Assembly (NCBI RefSeq): GCF_024160145.1
Contig: NZ_JAMYWQ010000002.1
Coordinates: forward strand, 1 to 64,000
Length of the DNA stretch: 64,000 nt
Direction of reading: 5' to 3'
Source of the DNA: Serratia nevei
GTDB lineage: Bacteria > Pseudomonadota > Gammaproteobacteria > Enterobacterales > Enterobacteriaceae
Position numbers and translations under genes: made by a program. Shown piece after piece: positions 7,816 to 18,069 of this stretch. The notes under the pieces were generated by a model that saw nothing but the letters and a program-made list of their open reading frames with translations, searched no databases and was not told the DNA's origin. Positions within the stretch are counted from its first letter, which is position 1, and every line of letters starts with the position of its first letter.

Positions 7816-8997
7816 TTAAACCACGGGGCGAGCCAAAAAGCGCTCGACCAATTTGACCCAGTAGGTGGCGCCCAGCGACAGACTGTCGTCGTTGAAGTCA
7901 TAACCGGGGTTGTGCAGGGAATTGCCCGGCGTGGCGGGGCCGTTGCCGATCGAGATGTAGCTGCCCGGGCACTTCTCCAGCATAAAGGCGAAATCTTCGC
8001 TGGCGGTAAACGGCCGCAGCGTGGGGATAACCCGGCTCTCTCCGGCCCAGTCCAGCGCCACCGCGCGCGCCAGCTCGGTTTCTGCCGGGTGGTTCACCAG
8101 CACCGGGTAGCCGTGCTGATAGTCGATTTCCGCGCGGGCGCCGAAGCTGGCGGCCTGCGCCGTGACCAGCTCGGTGATGCGCTGCTCCAGCCGCTCACGC
8201 ACCGCCGCCGTCAGCGCGCGCACGCTGAGCGTTAGGGTGGCGGTCGCCGGGATCACGTTGGCGGCCTGGCCGGCCTGCATCGCCCCGACGGTGACGATCG
8301 CCGTTTCCTGCGGATCGATATTGCGCGCCACGATGGTTTGCAGGCTCATGACGATGGCCGCGCAGGCCACCACCGGATCGACGGTGCTCTGCGGCACCGC
8401 GCCGTGGCCGCCGTGGCCGTGCAGAGTGATGTGTACCGTATCGGCCGAGCACATGAAGGGGCCGCTGGCGAAACCCAGGTGGCCGGTGGGGAAGCCGGGC
8501 ACGTTGTGCATGGCGAACACCGCGTCGCAAGGGAAGCGCTCAAACAGGCCGTCTTCAATCATCACTCTGGCGCCGCCGCCGCCTTCTTCCGCCGGCTGAA
8601 AGATCAGGTGCAGCGTGCCGCTGAAGTTTGGCTGCTGCGCCAGATAGCGCGCCGCCGCCAGCAGCATGGCGGTGTGCCCGTCGTGGCCGCAGGCGTGCAT
8701 CACCCCGGCATGGGTGCTGGCGTGCGGCAAGCCGGTCGTTTCGGCAATCGGCAGGGCGTCCATGTCGGCGCGGATGCCGAGCGATTTTCCCGGCCCGCGC
8801 TGCAGTGTGGCGACAACGCCGGTTTGTCCTACGCCGCGTGTGACGCGGTAACCCCATTCCGCCAACCGCTGCGCCACCAGATCCGACGTCGCGAACTCCT
8901 GGAAGCCCAGCTCCGGGTGGGCGTGAATGTGGCGGCGAAGCGCGACCATCTCATCATGAACGGCGGCGATCTCAGGCAGTACGAGTGAAGGGCTCAT
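7816..8997 (-). CDS. M20D-family amidohydrolase (hippurate/N-acyl-amino-acid hydrolase-like)
   Basis: This 393-residue zinc hydrolase should cut an amide such as an N-acyl amino acid. Metal and catalytic motifs are GIRADMDALP, MHACGHDGHTAML, PAEEGGGGA and a late HNPGYDFND. A dimerisation lid domain occupies about 185-300. Start choice: ATG 8997 (MSPSLVLPEI) has GGAGA five bases upstream; the longer frame begins with TTG 9012 and is less likely. It is divergent from a LysR-type regulator across 137 bp and is followed by an amino-acid-binding protein. The exact acyl substrate cannot be told from sequence. Confidence 0.9.
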   Translation of the reverse strand: MSPSLVLPEIAAVHDEMVALRRHIHAHPELGFQEFATSDLVAQRLAEWGYRVTRGVGQTGVVATLQRGPGKSLGIRADMDALPIAETTGLPHASTHAGVMHACGHDGHTAMLLAAARYLAQQPNFSGTLHLIFQPAEEGGGGARVMIEDGLFERFPCDAVFAMHNVPGFPTGHLGFASGPFMCSADTVHITLHGHGGHGAVPQSTVDPVVACAAIVMSLQTIVARNIDPQETAIVTVGAMQAGQAANVIPATATLTLSVRALTAAVRERLEQRITELVTAQAASFGARAEIDYQHGYPVLVNHPAETELARAVALDWAGESRVIPTLRPFTASEDFAFMLEKCPGSYISIGNGPATPGNSLHNPGYDFNDDSLSLGATYWVKLVERFLARPVV

Positions 8998-9134
8998 CAC
9001 GGTCTCCGGCAAAGGGTCCCGGCCAACGGGCGGGAATGGGGCAGAGGAATAGGCTTCGAGACTAGCAAACTCCGTTTTTGCCGGGTAGCCGCCGTTCGGT
9101 TATGCTGACAACCAATGATTGTCAGGAGGTGAAC

Positions 9135-10088
9135 ATGAAACTGCACCAACTGCAGGCGCTGGTGGCCAGCGCCGACAGCGGCAGCATTCGCGCGGCGGCA
9201 CGGCATCTGGGGCTGTCGCAGGCGGCGGTGACCCGCGCGCTGCGCGAACTGGAGCAGGAGCAGGCGCTGCCGCTGCTGATCCGCACCCCGACCGGGCTGG
9301 GCTTTACCCCCTACGGCAAAACCCTGCTGGCGCACGCCCGGCTGGTGTTGAATCAGCTGGAGCAGGCGCAGGGGGAGATGGCGGCGCTGCGCGGGCGGGC
9401 GGCGGATCTGGTCAAGGCGGCGATCACCCCCTGGCTGATGCTGACGGTGCTGCCGCCGGCGGTAATGGCGTTTCGCAGCAAGGTGCCGGCGGTGCGGCTG
9501 GAACTGTCGGAAAGCCTGATGGCCAACGCCCAGTCGCAGCTGCGCGAGGGCACGATGGATTTCGCCATCACGCCGCTGCCGGCATCGTCGGCGCCGCAGG
9601 AGTTCCACTGCGAGCCGCTGCTGGAGTATGAAACGGCGTACATGGTGCGGCGCGGTCACCCGCTGGCGCACAGCACCTCGCTGCATCAGCTGCTGGAGCA
9701 GGATTGGGTGATGAGCTATACCCCGGAAAGTTTCGATGCGCTGCTGGACGCGGTGTTCCACCGCCACGGCGCTTACCTGCCGCGCCAGCGCATTATTCAG
9801 GCGCATTCGTTCGGTATGCTGCAGGCGCTGGTGGAATCCGCCGAGATGTGCACCTGGTGCCCACGGCCGATCGCCGCGCTGCCGCAGTTCGCCCCCCGCC
9901 TGCAGCCGCTGGCGCTGCGGGAGAGCGGCCAGCCGGCGCAGCTGAATATCGTCACCCGGCGCAACAGCATTCTGAGCGCCGCCGCCCATGCGTTTATCGA
10001 CACGCTGGTGCGCACCCTGCGCCAGCAGGCGCGATCGTCGCGGCCGGAAGATCGCCAGATCTACGATCGCGTGCGCCTGCTGATGTAG
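9135..10088 (+). CDS. LysR-type transcriptional regulator
   Basis: This 317-residue regulator has an N-terminal winged helix-turn-helix (MKLHQLQALVASADSG; AARHLGLSQAAVTRALREL) and a C-terminal effector domain (about 90-300). The start at ATG 9135 has a perfect AGGAGG eight bases upstream. By position it should control the divergent M20 amidohydrolase and the binding protein behind it; its effector is unknown. Confidence 0.93.
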   Translation: MKLHQLQALVASADSGSIRAAARHLGLSQAAVTRALRELEQEQALPLLIRTPTGLGFTPYGKTLLAHARLVLNQLEQAQGEMAALRGRAADLVKAAITPWLMLTVLPPAVMAFRSKVPAVRLELSESLMANAQSQLREGTMDFAITPLPASSAPQEFHCEPLLEYETAYMVRRGHPLAHSTSLHQLLEQDWVMSYTPESFDALLDAVFHRHGAYLPRQRIIQAHSFGMLQALVESAEMCTWCPRPIAALPQFAPRLQPLALRESGQPAQLNIVTRRNSILSAAAHAFIDTLVRTLRQQARSSRPEDRQIYDRVRLLM

Positions 10089-10099
10089 CGGATCTCCCC

Positions 10100-10132
10100 G
10101 GATCGCCGATCCCGTAAATGGGATCGCGATCC
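10100..10132 (+). terminator. Terminator after the LysR gene
   Basis: GGATCGCCGATCCC (10100-10113) pairs with GGGATCGCGATCC (10120-10132) with a single bulge and a 6-nt loop, starting 12 bases after the stop. A T-rich run follows at about 10136-10150. Confidence 0.75.
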
Positions 10133-10168
10133 GCATTTGTAGCATTTTTAGCCGCAATGTTAACGATA

Positions 10169-10184
10169 TGTGATTTCGCTCAAA
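10169..10184 (+). promoter_or_regulatory. Candidate CRP-cAMP site upstream of the sugar operon
   Basis: TGTGATTTCGCTCAAA keeps the TGTGA half-site and a TCA-A half-site with the standard 6-bp spacing. It lies 190-205 bp before the dehydrogenase start, in an AT-rich 285-bp gap. This fits carbon catabolite control of the operon. I did not find a convincing LacI-type palindrome in the gap. Confidence 0.5.
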
Positions 10185-10373
10185 TAATTATTTTTGCAGC
10201 TTTGGTTATATGTCGCTCTATGTTCACGTTGTCATTTTGAGTTTTCCTGGGTGTTTGATGATTAATCAATTGAAATTTATCACTTTATAACGTTTGTTGT
10301 TTTTTTTGGGGTAAAAATGACAACGTCAACATTTAGAAATTTCAAGCGTTTAACGAGTGTATTGGAGGAAGAG

Positions 10374-11441
10374 ATGAGCCCGTTGCCGGAAAAAATGCGT
10401 GCGGTCGTTTGCCACGGCCCGCAGGACTATCGTTTCGAACAGGTGCCCACGCCGCTGCCGAAGGCGCGCGAGCTGGTGATCAAGGTGGAAGGCTGCGGCA
10501 TCTGCGCCGGCGACTGCAAGTGCAAGAACGGCGCACAGATGTTTTGGGGGGAGAACCCGTGGGTTAAACCGCCGGTGGTGCCGGGCCACGAGTTCTATGG
10601 CCGCATCGCCGCGCTGGGCGAGGGCGCGGAAGGCAAATACCGGCTCGGCGAGCGGGTGATCGCCGAGCAGATCGTGCCGTGCTGGGAGTGCCGCTACTGC
10701 AAATCCGGCAGCTACTGGATGTGTGAGACGCATAACATTTACGGTTTCCAAAAAGACGTGGCGGAGGGCGGCATGGCGGAGTACATGCGCTTTTCAGAGA
10801 ACGCCATCGTGCACAAGATCCCGGAAAGCCTGAGCCATGAAGACGCGGTATTGATTGAACCGATGGCCTGCGCCATCCACACCGTGGCGCGCGGCGACAT
10901 CCAGTTGGACGACGTGGTGGTGCTGGCCGGCGCCGGGCCGCTCGGGCTGTGCATGGTGCAGGTGGCGCGCCTGAAAACGCCGAAGAAACTGATCGTGATC
11001 GACGCCATCGACGAGCGGCTGGCGCTGGCGAAAGAATTTGGCGCCGACGTGGTGATCAACCCGCTGAAGGAAGACGCCGACCAGATCGTCAAATCGCTGA
11101 CCGGCGGCTACGGCTGCGACGTCTACATCGAGGCCACCGGCGCGCCGATCGGCGTCACCCAAGGGCTGCAGATGATCCGCAAGCTGGGCCGCTTCGTGGA
11201 GTTCAGCGTGTTCGGCAAGGAAACCACCGTCGACTGGTCCATCATCGGCGATCGCAAAGAGCTGGACATTCGCGGCGCACACCTGGCGCCCTACAGCTAC
11301 GAAATCGCCATCGATCTGTTCGAACGCGGGCTGGTGACTTCCAACGGCGTGGTCACCCACAGCTATTCATTGAACGACTGGGACGAAGCCTTCGCCCTGG
11401 CGGACTCGACCGACTCCATCAAGGTGATCCTGGTTCCCTGA
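10374..11441 (+). CDS. Zinc-dependent sugar-alcohol dehydrogenase
   Basis: This 355-residue medium-chain dehydrogenase should oxidise a polyol to a ketose with NAD+. Catalytic zinc ligands lie in GCGICAGDCK and GHEFYG; four cysteines of the structural zinc are in CWECRYCKSGSYWMC; the nucleotide site is GAGPLGL. It is closest in style to erythritol/L-threitol dehydrogenases. The start ATG 10374 follows GGAGGAAGAG; the upstream ATG 10317 lacks a binding site. As first gene of an operon with an L-xylulose-type kinase and two epimerases, it most likely makes L-xylulose from L-arabinitol or a related pentitol. The substrate is inferred. Confidence 0.85.
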   Translation: MSPLPEKMRAVVCHGPQDYRFEQVPTPLPKARELVIKVEGCGICAGDCKCKNGAQMFWGENPWVKPPVVPGHEFYGRIAALGEGAEGKYRLGERVIAEQIVPCWECRYCKSGSYWMCETHNIYGFQKDVAEGGMAEYMRFSENAIVHKIPESLSHEDAVLIEPMACAIHTVARGDIQLDDVVVLAGAGPLGLCMVQVARLKTPKKLIVIDAIDERLALAKEFGADVVINPLKEDADQIVKSLTGGYGCDVYIEATGAPIGVTQGLQMIRKLGRFVEFSVFGKETTVDWSIIGDRKELDIRGAHLAPYSYEIAIDLFERGLVTSNGVVTHSYSLNDWDEAFALADSTDSIKVILVP

Positions 11442-11576
11442 CCCTCCCGCTGTACCGCTGTTGCCGTCACGATCGCCGGCCCGCTCGCAATGGGGGGCCG
11501 GCCGGTCGGCCAAACGTAAAGACATGCTGTTGCTCTGATAACCACAACAAGAAGCTTCCCTACAGGAGAATTGGCT

Positions 11577-12494
11577 ATGTTTTCATTATTCAAAAAGACC
11601 CTGCCTTTTATTGTCGCCGGTGGAATGTTGGCGGCCAGCCATGGGGCGCTGGCCAAGCAAATCACTATCGGTATGTCGTTCCAGGAGATGAACAACGACT
11701 ACTTCGTCACCATGAAGCAGGCGCTGGATCAGGCGGCGGCGGATATCGGCGCCAAGGTGTACGTGGCCGATGCGCGCCATGACGTTGCCAAGCAGATCGG
11801 CGACGTGGAAGACATGCTGCAGAAGAAGGTGGATATCCTGCTGATCAACCCGACCGATTCGGTGGGGGTGCAGTCGGCGGTGATCTCCGCCCATAAGGCC
11901 GGCGCGGTGGTGGTGGCGATCGACGCGCAGGCGGAAGGGCCGCTGGATTCGTTCGTCGGCTCGGAGAACTACGACGCCGGCTTGCAGGTGGGCGAGTACC
12001 TGGCGAAAGCGCTGGGTGGCAAAGGCAAGGTGGCGATCCTCGACGGCATCCCGGTGGTGCCGATCCTGGAGCGCGTGCGCGGCTTTGAAGCGGCGATGAA
12101 GAAATACCCCGACATCAAGATCGTCACCAAGCAAAACGGCAAGCAGGAACGCGACACCGCGCTGACCGTGACCGAAAACATGCTGCAGTCGGCGCCGGAT
12201 CTGGCGGGCATCTTCAGCGTCAACGACGTCGGCGCGCTCGGCGCCCTGGCGGCGATCGAAAGCAACGGCGCCAAGGTCAAGCTGGTGAGCGTCGACGGCC
12301 AGCCGGAAGCCATCAAAGAGATCCTCAAGCCGAACTCGCCGTTCATCGCCACCTCGGCGCAGTTCCCGCGCGACCAGCTGCGCATCGCGCTCGGCATTGC
12401 GCTGGCACGCTACTGGGGCGCCACGGTGCCGAAAACCGTGCCGGTCAACGTGAAGCTGATCGACCGCAGCAATGCGGCCGGCTTTAGCTGGTAA
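11577..12494 (+). CDS. Sugar ABC transporter, periplasmic binding protein (RbsB family)
   Basis: This 305-residue protein has a signal peptide (MFSLFKKTLPFIVAGGMLAA, cleaved near ALAKQ) and a type I periplasmic binding fold of the ribose/galactose group (GMSFQEMNNDYFVTM; DILLINPTDSVG; IDAQAEGPLDSFVGS; GIFSVNDVGALGA). ATG 11577 has AGGAGA eight bases upstream and is preferred to the TTG at 11571. It should bind the polyol or sugar used by the operon. Confidence 0.92.
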   Translation: MFSLFKKTLPFIVAGGMLAASHGALAKQITIGMSFQEMNNDYFVTMKQALDQAAADIGAKVYVADARHDVAKQIGDVEDMLQKKVDILLINPTDSVGVQSAVISAHKAGAVVVAIDAQAEGPLDSFVGSENYDAGLQVGEYLAKALGGKGKVAILDGIPVVPILERVRGFEAAMKKYPDIKIVTKQNGKQERDTALTVTENMLQSAPDLAGIFSVNDVGALGALAAIESNGAKVKLVSVDGQPEAIKEILKPNSPFIATSAQFPRDQLRIALGIALARYWGATVPKTVPVNVKLIDRSNAAGFSW

Positions 12495-12509
12495 CAGCGG
12501 CCGGGTTCG

Positions 12510-12525
12510 CCCCGCTGCGGCGGGG
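12510..12525 (+). terminator. Intercistronic hairpin behind the binding-protein gene
   Basis: CCCCGC (12510-12515) pairs with GCGGGG (12520-12525), loop TGCG, with no T-run. Such hairpins often raise the amount of binding-protein mRNA relative to the downstream transporter genes; that role here is inferred. Confidence 0.45.
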
Positions 12526-12548
12526 TGTTCGGCGCGGAGGGCTATGCG

Positions 12549-14039
12549 GTGACACCTTTACTGGAACTGAAGCGAATAAAAAAGCGCTTTCCCGGCGTGA
12601 AGGCGCTGGACGGCATCGATCTGGCCATTCAACGCGGTGAAGTGCACGCCCTGCTGGGCGAAAACGGCGCCGGCAAATCGACGCTGGTAAAAATCATGTG
12701 CGGCATCTATCAGCCGGACGAGGGCGATATTTTTATCGACGGCGAGCAGCGCCGCTTTAACAACTATCGCCAGGCGATCGAGGCCGGGGTCGGCATTATT
12801 TTTCAGGAATTCTCGTTGATTCCCTACATGAGCGCCATCGACAACATCTTCCTCAACCGGGAGATCAGGAACCGCTGGGGCCTGCTGGATCGGCGGGCGA
12901 TGCGGCGCAAGGCCGAGGCGATCTTCAAGCGGCTGACGGTGGCTATCGATCTCGATTGCCCGGTGGAGCAGCTGAGCGTGGCGCAGCAGCAGTTCGTTGA
13001 GATCGCCAAGGCGCTGTCGCTGGAGGCGCGGGTGCTGGTGCTGGATGAGCCGACCGCCACGCTGACGCCGGGCGAGGCTGAGCACCTGTTCAGCGTGATG
13101 AACGATCTGCGGTTGCTGGGCGTCGGCATGGTGTTTATCTCGCACCACCTGGACGAGATCTTCACTATCTGTGATCGCATTACCGTGCTGCGCGACGGCG
13201 CCTACATCGAAACGCTGGCCACCGGCGACACCAACGTGGAAGAGCTGGTGCGGCTGATGGTCGGGCGCAAAATCGAGAACGCTTTCCCGGTGAAACAACA
13301 CCCGGTCGATACCGCCACGGTGCTGCTGGAAGCGGAGATCCAGCGCGAGAAGCACGGCGCGACCGACCGCTTCCACCTGCACAAGGGCGAGATCCTCGGC
13401 TTCGCCGGGCTGGTGGGCTCCGGGCGCACCGAGACCGTCTCGGCGCTGATCGGCGCCAGCCGCTGCCACCGCAAACGCGTCAGCCTCGGCGGCCAACCGG
13501 CGGCGCTGCGCTCCCCGGCGCAGGCGCTGGCGCAGGGTATCGGCCTGCTGCCGGAGAGCCGCAAAACCGAGGGCCTGGTGCTGCCGTTTTCGGTGGCGCA
13601 GAACATCACCCTCAACCGGCACCACCGGCGCGGCAAGATCTTCGTCAGCGCCCGTAAGGATCGCGACGTGGTGCAGCGGCTGATCCGCGCCGTGGGGGTG
13701 AAAACCCCGGACGCCGAGACCGCCGTCAGCACCCTGAGCGGCGGCAACCAGCAGAAGGTGGTGATCGCCCGCTGGCTCAACAACGACTGCAACATCCTGA
13801 TCTTCGACGAACCGACGCGCGGCATCGACGTGGGCGCCAAGGCCGAGATCTACCAGTTGATGCAGCAACTGACCCAGCAGGGCATCTCCATCATCATGAT
13901 TTCCTCCGAACTGCCGGAGATCATCGGCGTGTGCGATCGCGTGCTGGTGTTTCGCGGCGGCCACATCGTTGCCGAGCTGACCGGCGACGACATCGAATTT
14001 AACCACATCATGCTTCACGCGACCGGGAGTGCCCTATGA
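12549..14039 (+). CDS. Sugar ABC transporter, duplicated ATP-binding protein (RbsA family)
   Basis: The 496 residues hold two ABC domains. The first has Walker [10 protein letters not shown] and Walker [10 protein letters not shown]. The second keeps the signature LSGGNQQKV and Walker [11 protein letters not shown] but has a degenerate Walker A (GSGRTE), as usual in RbsA/MglA/XylG. The start is GTG 12549, eight bases after GGAGG; GTG 12525 lies in the hairpin. The stop overlaps the permease start by 4 bp (ATGA). It drives uptake of the operon's sugar or polyol. Confidence 0.94.
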   Translation: MTPLLELKRIKKRFPGVKALDGIDLAIQRGEVHALLGENGAGKSTLVKIMCGIYQPDEGDIFIDGEQRRFNNYRQAIEAGVGIIFQEFSLIPYMSAIDNIFLNREIRNRWGLLDRRAMRRKAEAIFKRLTVAIDLDCPVEQLSVAQQQFVEIAKALSLEARVLVLDEPTATLTPGEAEHLFSVMNDLRLLGVGMVFISHHLDEIFTICDRITVLRDGAYIETLATGDTNVEELVRLMVGRKIENAFPVKQHPVDTATVLLEAEIQREKHGATDRFHLHKGEILGFAGLVGSGRTETVSALIGASRCHRKRVSLGGQPAALRSPAQALAQGIGLLPESRKTEGLVLPFSVAQNITLNRHHRRGKIFVSARKDRDVVQRLIRAVGVKTPDAETAVSTLSGGNQQKVVIARWLNNDCNILIFDEPTRGIDVGAKAEIYQLMQQLTQQGISIIMISSELPEIIGVCDRVLVFRGGHIVAELTGDDIEFNHIMLHATGSAL

Positions 14040-15025
14040 TCGGAATTGAACAACCCGCCGTGGCGCGCCGCGCCGCCGGCCCCAGCCTCGGCAAGCGCTG
14101 GGAAAAACTGCTGCATCACCCGGCGGTCTTGCCGTTTATCGGCTTCGCTGTCCTGTTCGTATTGATGAGCCTGCTGAACGACAGCTTCCTCAGCGTCAAC
14201 AACCTGACCAACGTGGCGCGCCAGGTGTCTATCAATGCCATCATCGCGGTGGGCATGACCTGCGCCATCCTGACCGGCGGCATCGATCTCTCGGTGGGGC
14301 CGGTGATGGCGCTGGCCGGTTCGGTCGCCGCCGGGCTGATGCTGGCGGCGGTGCCGATCCCGCTGGCGATGGTGGCGGCGCTGGCGGTCGGCGCGCTGTT
14401 CGGCCTGGCCAACGGCGCCTGCATCGCCTATCTGCGCATGCCGCCGATCATCGTCACCCTGGCGTCGATGGGCATCGCCCGCGGCCTGGCGCTGCTCTAT
14501 ACCGGCGGCTACCCGATCTCCGGCCTGCCCGACGTCTTCTCGTTCTTCGGCCGCGGCACGGTGCTGGGCATCCAGGTGCCGATCCTGATCATGCTCGGCG
14601 TGTATGTGCTGGCCTGGCTGATGCTCAACCAGCTGCCGTTCGGCCGCTACGTCTACGCGATGGGCGGCAACGAAGAGGCGGCGCGCCTGAGCGGCATCCG
14701 CGTGCCGCGCTACAAGATGCTGGTGTACGTGATTAGCGGCCTGACCGCCGCGTTGGCCGGGCTGGTGCTGACCTCGCGGCTGATGAGCGGGCAGCCCAAC
14801 GCAGGCGAAGGCTTCGAGCTGGACGCCATCGCCGCCGTAGTGCTGGGCGGGGCGGCGATCTCCGGCGGGCGCGGTGCCATCGTCGGCACGCTGGTGGGGG
14901 CGATGATGCTCGGGGTGCTTAACAACGGCCTCAATCTGATGAACGTGTCGCCGTATATCCAGAACGTGGTGAAAGGCGGCATCATCCTGGCCGCCATCTA
15001 CCTCAGCTCCGTGCGGCGCAAATAG
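14036..15025 (+). CDS. Sugar ABC transporter permease (RbsC family)
   Basis: This 329-residue inner-membrane protein has about eight to ten hydrophobic segments and the RbsC-type motifs [30 protein letters not shown] (split here as [17 protein letters not shown]) and [15 protein letters not shown]. It completes a binding-protein/ATPase/permease set and is translationally coupled to the ATPase gene by the ATGA overlap at 14036-14039. Confidence 0.95.
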   Translation: MIGIEQPAVARRAAGPSLGKRWEKLLHHPAVLPFIGFAVLFVLMSLLNDSFLSVNNLTNVARQVSINAIIAVGMTCAILTGGIDLSVGPVMALAGSVAAGLMLAAVPIPLAMVAALAVGALFGLANGACIAYLRMPPIIVTLASMGIARGLALLYTGGYPISGLPDVFSFFGRGTVLGIQVPILIMLGVYVLAWLMLNQLPFGRYVYAMGGNEEAARLSGIRVPRYKMLVYVISGLTAALAGLVLTSRLMSGQPNAGEGFELDAIAAVVLGGAAISGGRGAIVGTLVGAMMLGVLNNGLNLMNVSPYIQNVVKGGIILAAIYLSSVRRK

Positions 15026-15033
15026 GAGGCGCG

Positions 15034-16521
15034 ATGTCAGTCTTTCTTGGCATAGACGTCGGCGGCACGGTGATCAAGGCCGGGCTGTACCGGGCAAGCG
15101 GTGAAGAGCTGGCGATCGCCGAGCGCGACGGCGCGGCGATTGCCGCCCAGCCGGGCTTCAGCGAACGCAATATGGACGCGCTGTGGGATGACGTTTGCGC
15201 GGCGATCCGCCAGACGCTGCACGCGGCGGGGCTGGAGGCCGGGCAGGTGCGCGGCGTCAGCTTTTCGGCGCATGGCAAAGGGCTGTACGCCATCGACCGC
15301 CACGGCAAGCCGGTCGGCAACGGCATCCTCTCTTCGGACAACCGCGCGGCAGCCACGGCGGCTGAGCTGCGCCGCGCCGGGGTGGACGCACAAATCTACC
15401 CGCGCAGCCTGCAGCCGCTGTGGCCCAGCCACCCGGCGCTGCTGCTGCGCTGGCTGAAGCACCGGCAACCGGCGCAGTACGCCGCCGTCGATCGCATCCT
15501 GATGGCGCACGACTACCTGCGCTTTCGCCTCACCGGCGAGGCGGCGGCCGAGGTGACCAACATCTCTGGCAGCAACCTGTTCAATCAGCACAGCGGTGCT
15601 TACGATCCGGCGCTGATGGCGGCCTTCGGCATCGAAGAGGCGCAGGAGAAGACCGCGCCGGTGATCGGCTCGGCGCAGCTGGCCGGGCGGGTGACGGCCG
15701 CTGCGGCGGCGCAGTGCGGCCTGCGAACGGGCACCGCGGTGTACGGCGGCCTGTTCGACGTGGTGGGCGCGGCGCTCAGCTCCGGCGTGGCCGACGATCG
15801 CACGCTCAGCGCGGTGGCGGGCACCTGGTCGATCGCCACCTGCGTGACCGAGCGCATCATTCCCGCCGATTACCCCTACGCCTGGGGGCGCTACTGCATC
15901 GACGGCCGCTATTTCGTGCACGAAGGCAGCCCGACCTCGGCCGGCAACCTGGCCTGGTTCCTGCGCCAGTTCTGCGCCGACGACCGGCAGCGCTACGCCC
16001 AGTTCAACGCCTGGGTGGCCGAGCGCCGCGAGCAGCCTAGCGGGCTGCTGTTCCTGCCTTATCTGTACGGCTCCAACCTCGGCGGTAACACGCCGGGCGG
16101 GCTGATCGGCCTGAGCGCCCACCACGAGATGGCGGACGTGGTGCAGGCGATCTACCAGGGCATCGTGTTCTCGCACCTGATCCATCAGGAGCGCATGGTG
16201 CAGCTGAACCCGCGCATCGAGCGGGTGCGCATGACCGGCGGGCCGACGCAGTCCGAGGTGTGGATGCAGATGTACGCCGACGCTGGCAACCTGCCGCTTG
16301 AGGTGGTGGAAACGCGCCAGAGCGGCTGCCGCGCCGCCGCCCTGTGCGCCGCCGTCGGCGCCGGGGAGTACGCCGGGTTCGCCGAAGCGATCGCCGCCGC
16401 GCCGCCCAAGCTGCGCTGTTATTATCCCGCGACCGCCGCCCATCGGCGCCTGCGCGCCCAGCAGGCGCGCTATCTGGCGGTCGCCCAGGCTTTGAGTGAG
16501 GTGACTGATGCAAACGACTAA
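15034..16521 (+). CDS. lyxK: FGGY carbohydrate kinase, L-xylulose kinase-like
   Basis: This 495-residue kinase should phosphorylate L-xylulose or a similar ketose at C5. It has the FGGY phosphate motif GIDVGGTVIKAGLY, and matches E. coli LyxK in AHGKGLYAID, ILSSDNRA, HPALLLRWLKH, HDYLRFRLTGE, YGGLFDVVGAALSSG and FLPYLYGSN. GGAGG lies seven bases before ATG 15034. Its 3' end overlaps the next gene by 14 bp. With the two epimerases downstream, the product would become D-xylulose 5-phosphate. Specificity within the FGGY family is inferred from remembered similarity and context. Confidence 0.85.
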   Translation: MSVFLGIDVGGTVIKAGLYRASGEELAIAERDGAAIAAQPGFSERNMDALWDDVCAAIRQTLHAAGLEAGQVRGVSFSAHGKGLYAIDRHGKPVGNGILSSDNRAAATAAELRRAGVDAQIYPRSLQPLWPSHPALLLRWLKHRQPAQYAAVDRILMAHDYLRFRLTGEAAAEVTNISGSNLFNQHSGAYDPALMAAFGIEEAQEKTAPVIGSAQLAGRVTAAAAAQCGLRTGTAVYGGLFDVVGAALSSGVADDRTLSAVAGTWSIATCVTERIIPADYPYAWGRYCIDGRYFVHEGSPTSAGNLAWFLRQFCADDRQRYAQFNAWVAERREQPSGLLFLPYLYGSNLGGNTPGGLIGLSAHHEMADVVQAIYQGIVFSHLIHQERMVQLNPRIERVRMTGGPTQSEVWMQMYADAGNLPLEVVETRQSGCRAAALCAAVGAGEYAGFAEAIAAAPPKLRCYYPATAAHRRLRAQQARYLAVAQALSEVTDAND

Positions 16522-17377
16522 CGCCGCCTGTCTGGGGCTGTATGAAAAGGCGCTGCCCGCCGATCTGGGCTGGCCGCAGCGGCTGGCCACCGCTGCCGAG
16601 CTGGGCTTTGAATTTGTGGAGATGTCGATCGACGAGCAGCCGGCGCGCCAGCAGCGGCTGGACTGGGATCGACGCCAGCGGCTGGCGTTTATCCAGGCGC
16701 GGCTCGATAGCGGGGTGACGGTGCCGAGCCTGTGCCTGTCGGCGCACCGGCGCGATCCGTTCGGCAGCCATGACGCCGCCACCCGCGAGCGGGCGCGGGG
16801 GCTGATGAGCAAGGCGCTGGAATTGGCGACGGATCTCGGCATCCGCAACATCCAGCTGGCGGGTTACGACGTCTATTACGAACCCGCCGATCGCCACAGC
16901 CGCGAGCGCTTTATCGAGGGCATGCAGTGGGCGGCGGCGCAGGCCGCCAGGGCGCAGGTGATGCTGTCGGTGGAGGTGATGGACACGCCGTTCATCAACA
17001 GCATCAGCAAATGGCGCGACATCGCGCGCCACGTCAACAGCCCGTGGTTCACGGTGTATCCCGATCTCGGCAACCTCAGCGCCTGGGGCAACGACGTCGC
17101 CGCCGAGCTGGCGCTGGGCATCGGCAGCATCACCGCCGTGCACCTCAAAGACACCGTGGCGGTGGGGCCGGGCAGCGCCGGGCAGTTCCGCGACGTGCCG
17201 TTCGGTGAGGGCTGCGTGGATTTCGCCCACGCCTTTTCCGTGCTCAACGCGCTCGGCTATCGCGGCCCCTACCTGCTGGAGATGTGGGCGCGCGAAGACG
17301 GGCAGGATAAGCAGCGTATCGCCCAGGCCAAGGCCTGGATCGAACAACAGATGAATGAGGGAGGCATCGCATGCTGA
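16508..17377 (+). CDS. L-ribulose-5-phosphate 3-epimerase (UlaE/SgbU family)
   Basis: The 289 residues match E. coli UlaE/SgbU closely (LGYEKALP-type start [35 protein letters not shown]). It is a TIM-barrel that converts L-xylulose 5-phosphate to L-ribulose 5-phosphate. The metal ligands of the family are present: Glu in SVEVMD, Asp in [10 protein letters not shown], His in AVHLKDT and Glu in LLEMWA. It overlaps the kinase by 14 bp and the 4-epimerase by 7 bp, so the three enzymes are translationally coupled. Confidence 0.93.
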   Translation: MQTTNAACLGLYEKALPADLGWPQRLATAAELGFEFVEMSIDEQPARQQRLDWDRRQRLAFIQARLDSGVTVPSLCLSAHRRDPFGSHDAATRERARGLMSKALELATDLGIRNIQLAGYDVYYEPADRHSRERFIEGMQWAAAQAARAQVMLSVEVMDTPFINSISKWRDIARHVNSPWFTVYPDLGNLSAWGNDVAAELALGIGSITAVHLKDTVAVGPGSAGQFRDVPFGEGCVDFAHAFSVLNALGYRGPYLLEMWAREDGQDKQRIAQAKAWIEQQMNEGGIAC

Positions 17378-18063
17378 ACGAACTCAAAAGGCAGGTGCTG
17401 GCCGCCAACCTCAGCCTGCCGGCATACGGGCTGGTGACCTTTACCTGGGGCAACGTCTCGGCGATCGACCGCCAGAGCGGGCTGGTGGTGATCAAGCCTT
17501 CGGGCATCGCCTACGAGGCGATGACGCTGGAGGATCTGGTGGTGGTGGATCTGGAGGGCAAGGTGCGCGAAGGGCACCGTAAACCCTCGTCCGACACCGC
17601 CACCCACCTGGCGCTGTACCGCGCCTTCGCCGATATCGGCGGCGTGGTGCACACCCACAGCCGCAACGCCACCATCTGGGCGCAGGCCGGGCAACCGATC
17701 CCGGCGCTGGGCACCACCCACGCCGACTACTTTTACGGCGACATTCCCTGCACCCGGCCGATGAGCGAGGCGGAGATCGCCGGCGATTACGAGGGGGAAA
17801 CCGGCAAGGTGATTATCGAGACCTTCAACCAGGCGGGGCGCGATCCGCAGCAGGTGCCGGGAGTATTGGTCTATTCCCACGGCCCGTTCGCCTGGGGCAA
17901 GGACGCGGCGGATGCGGTGCACAACGCGGTGGTGCTGGAGGAGGTGGCGATCATGGCGATGGCGACACGCCAGCTGGCGCCGGCCATCGCCCCGATGCAG
18001 CCGGAGCTATTGGACAAACATTTCCTGCGCAAGCACGGCAAACACGCCTACTACGGGCAATAG
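17371..18063 (+). CDS. L-ribulose-5-phosphate 4-epimerase (AraD/UlaF/SgbE family)
   Basis: This 230-residue class II aldolase-fold enzyme turns L-ribulose 5-phosphate into D-xylulose 5-phosphate. Family motifs are [48 protein letters not shown] (zinc histidines) and [15 protein letters not shown]. It is the last gene of the operon, with a 7-bp overlap upstream, and is followed after 6 bp by the convergent LacI-type gene. Confidence 0.94.
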   Translation: MLNELKRQVLAANLSLPAYGLVTFTWGNVSAIDRQSGLVVIKPSGIAYEAMTLEDLVVVDLEGKVREGHRKPSSDTATHLALYRAFADIGGVVHTHSRNATIWAQAGQPIPALGTTHADYFYGDIPCTRPMSEAEIAGDYEGETGKVIIETFNQAGRDPQQVPGVLVYSHGPFAWGKDAADAVHNAVVLEEVAIMAMATRQLAPAIAPMQPELLDKHFLRKHGKHAYYGQ

Positions 18064-18069
18064 CGCCCG

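Noticed and set aside
12558..14018. A 486-codon minus-strand frame opposite the sugar ATPase gene
   Set aside because: Antisense to an RbsA-type gene with all motifs; no start signal.
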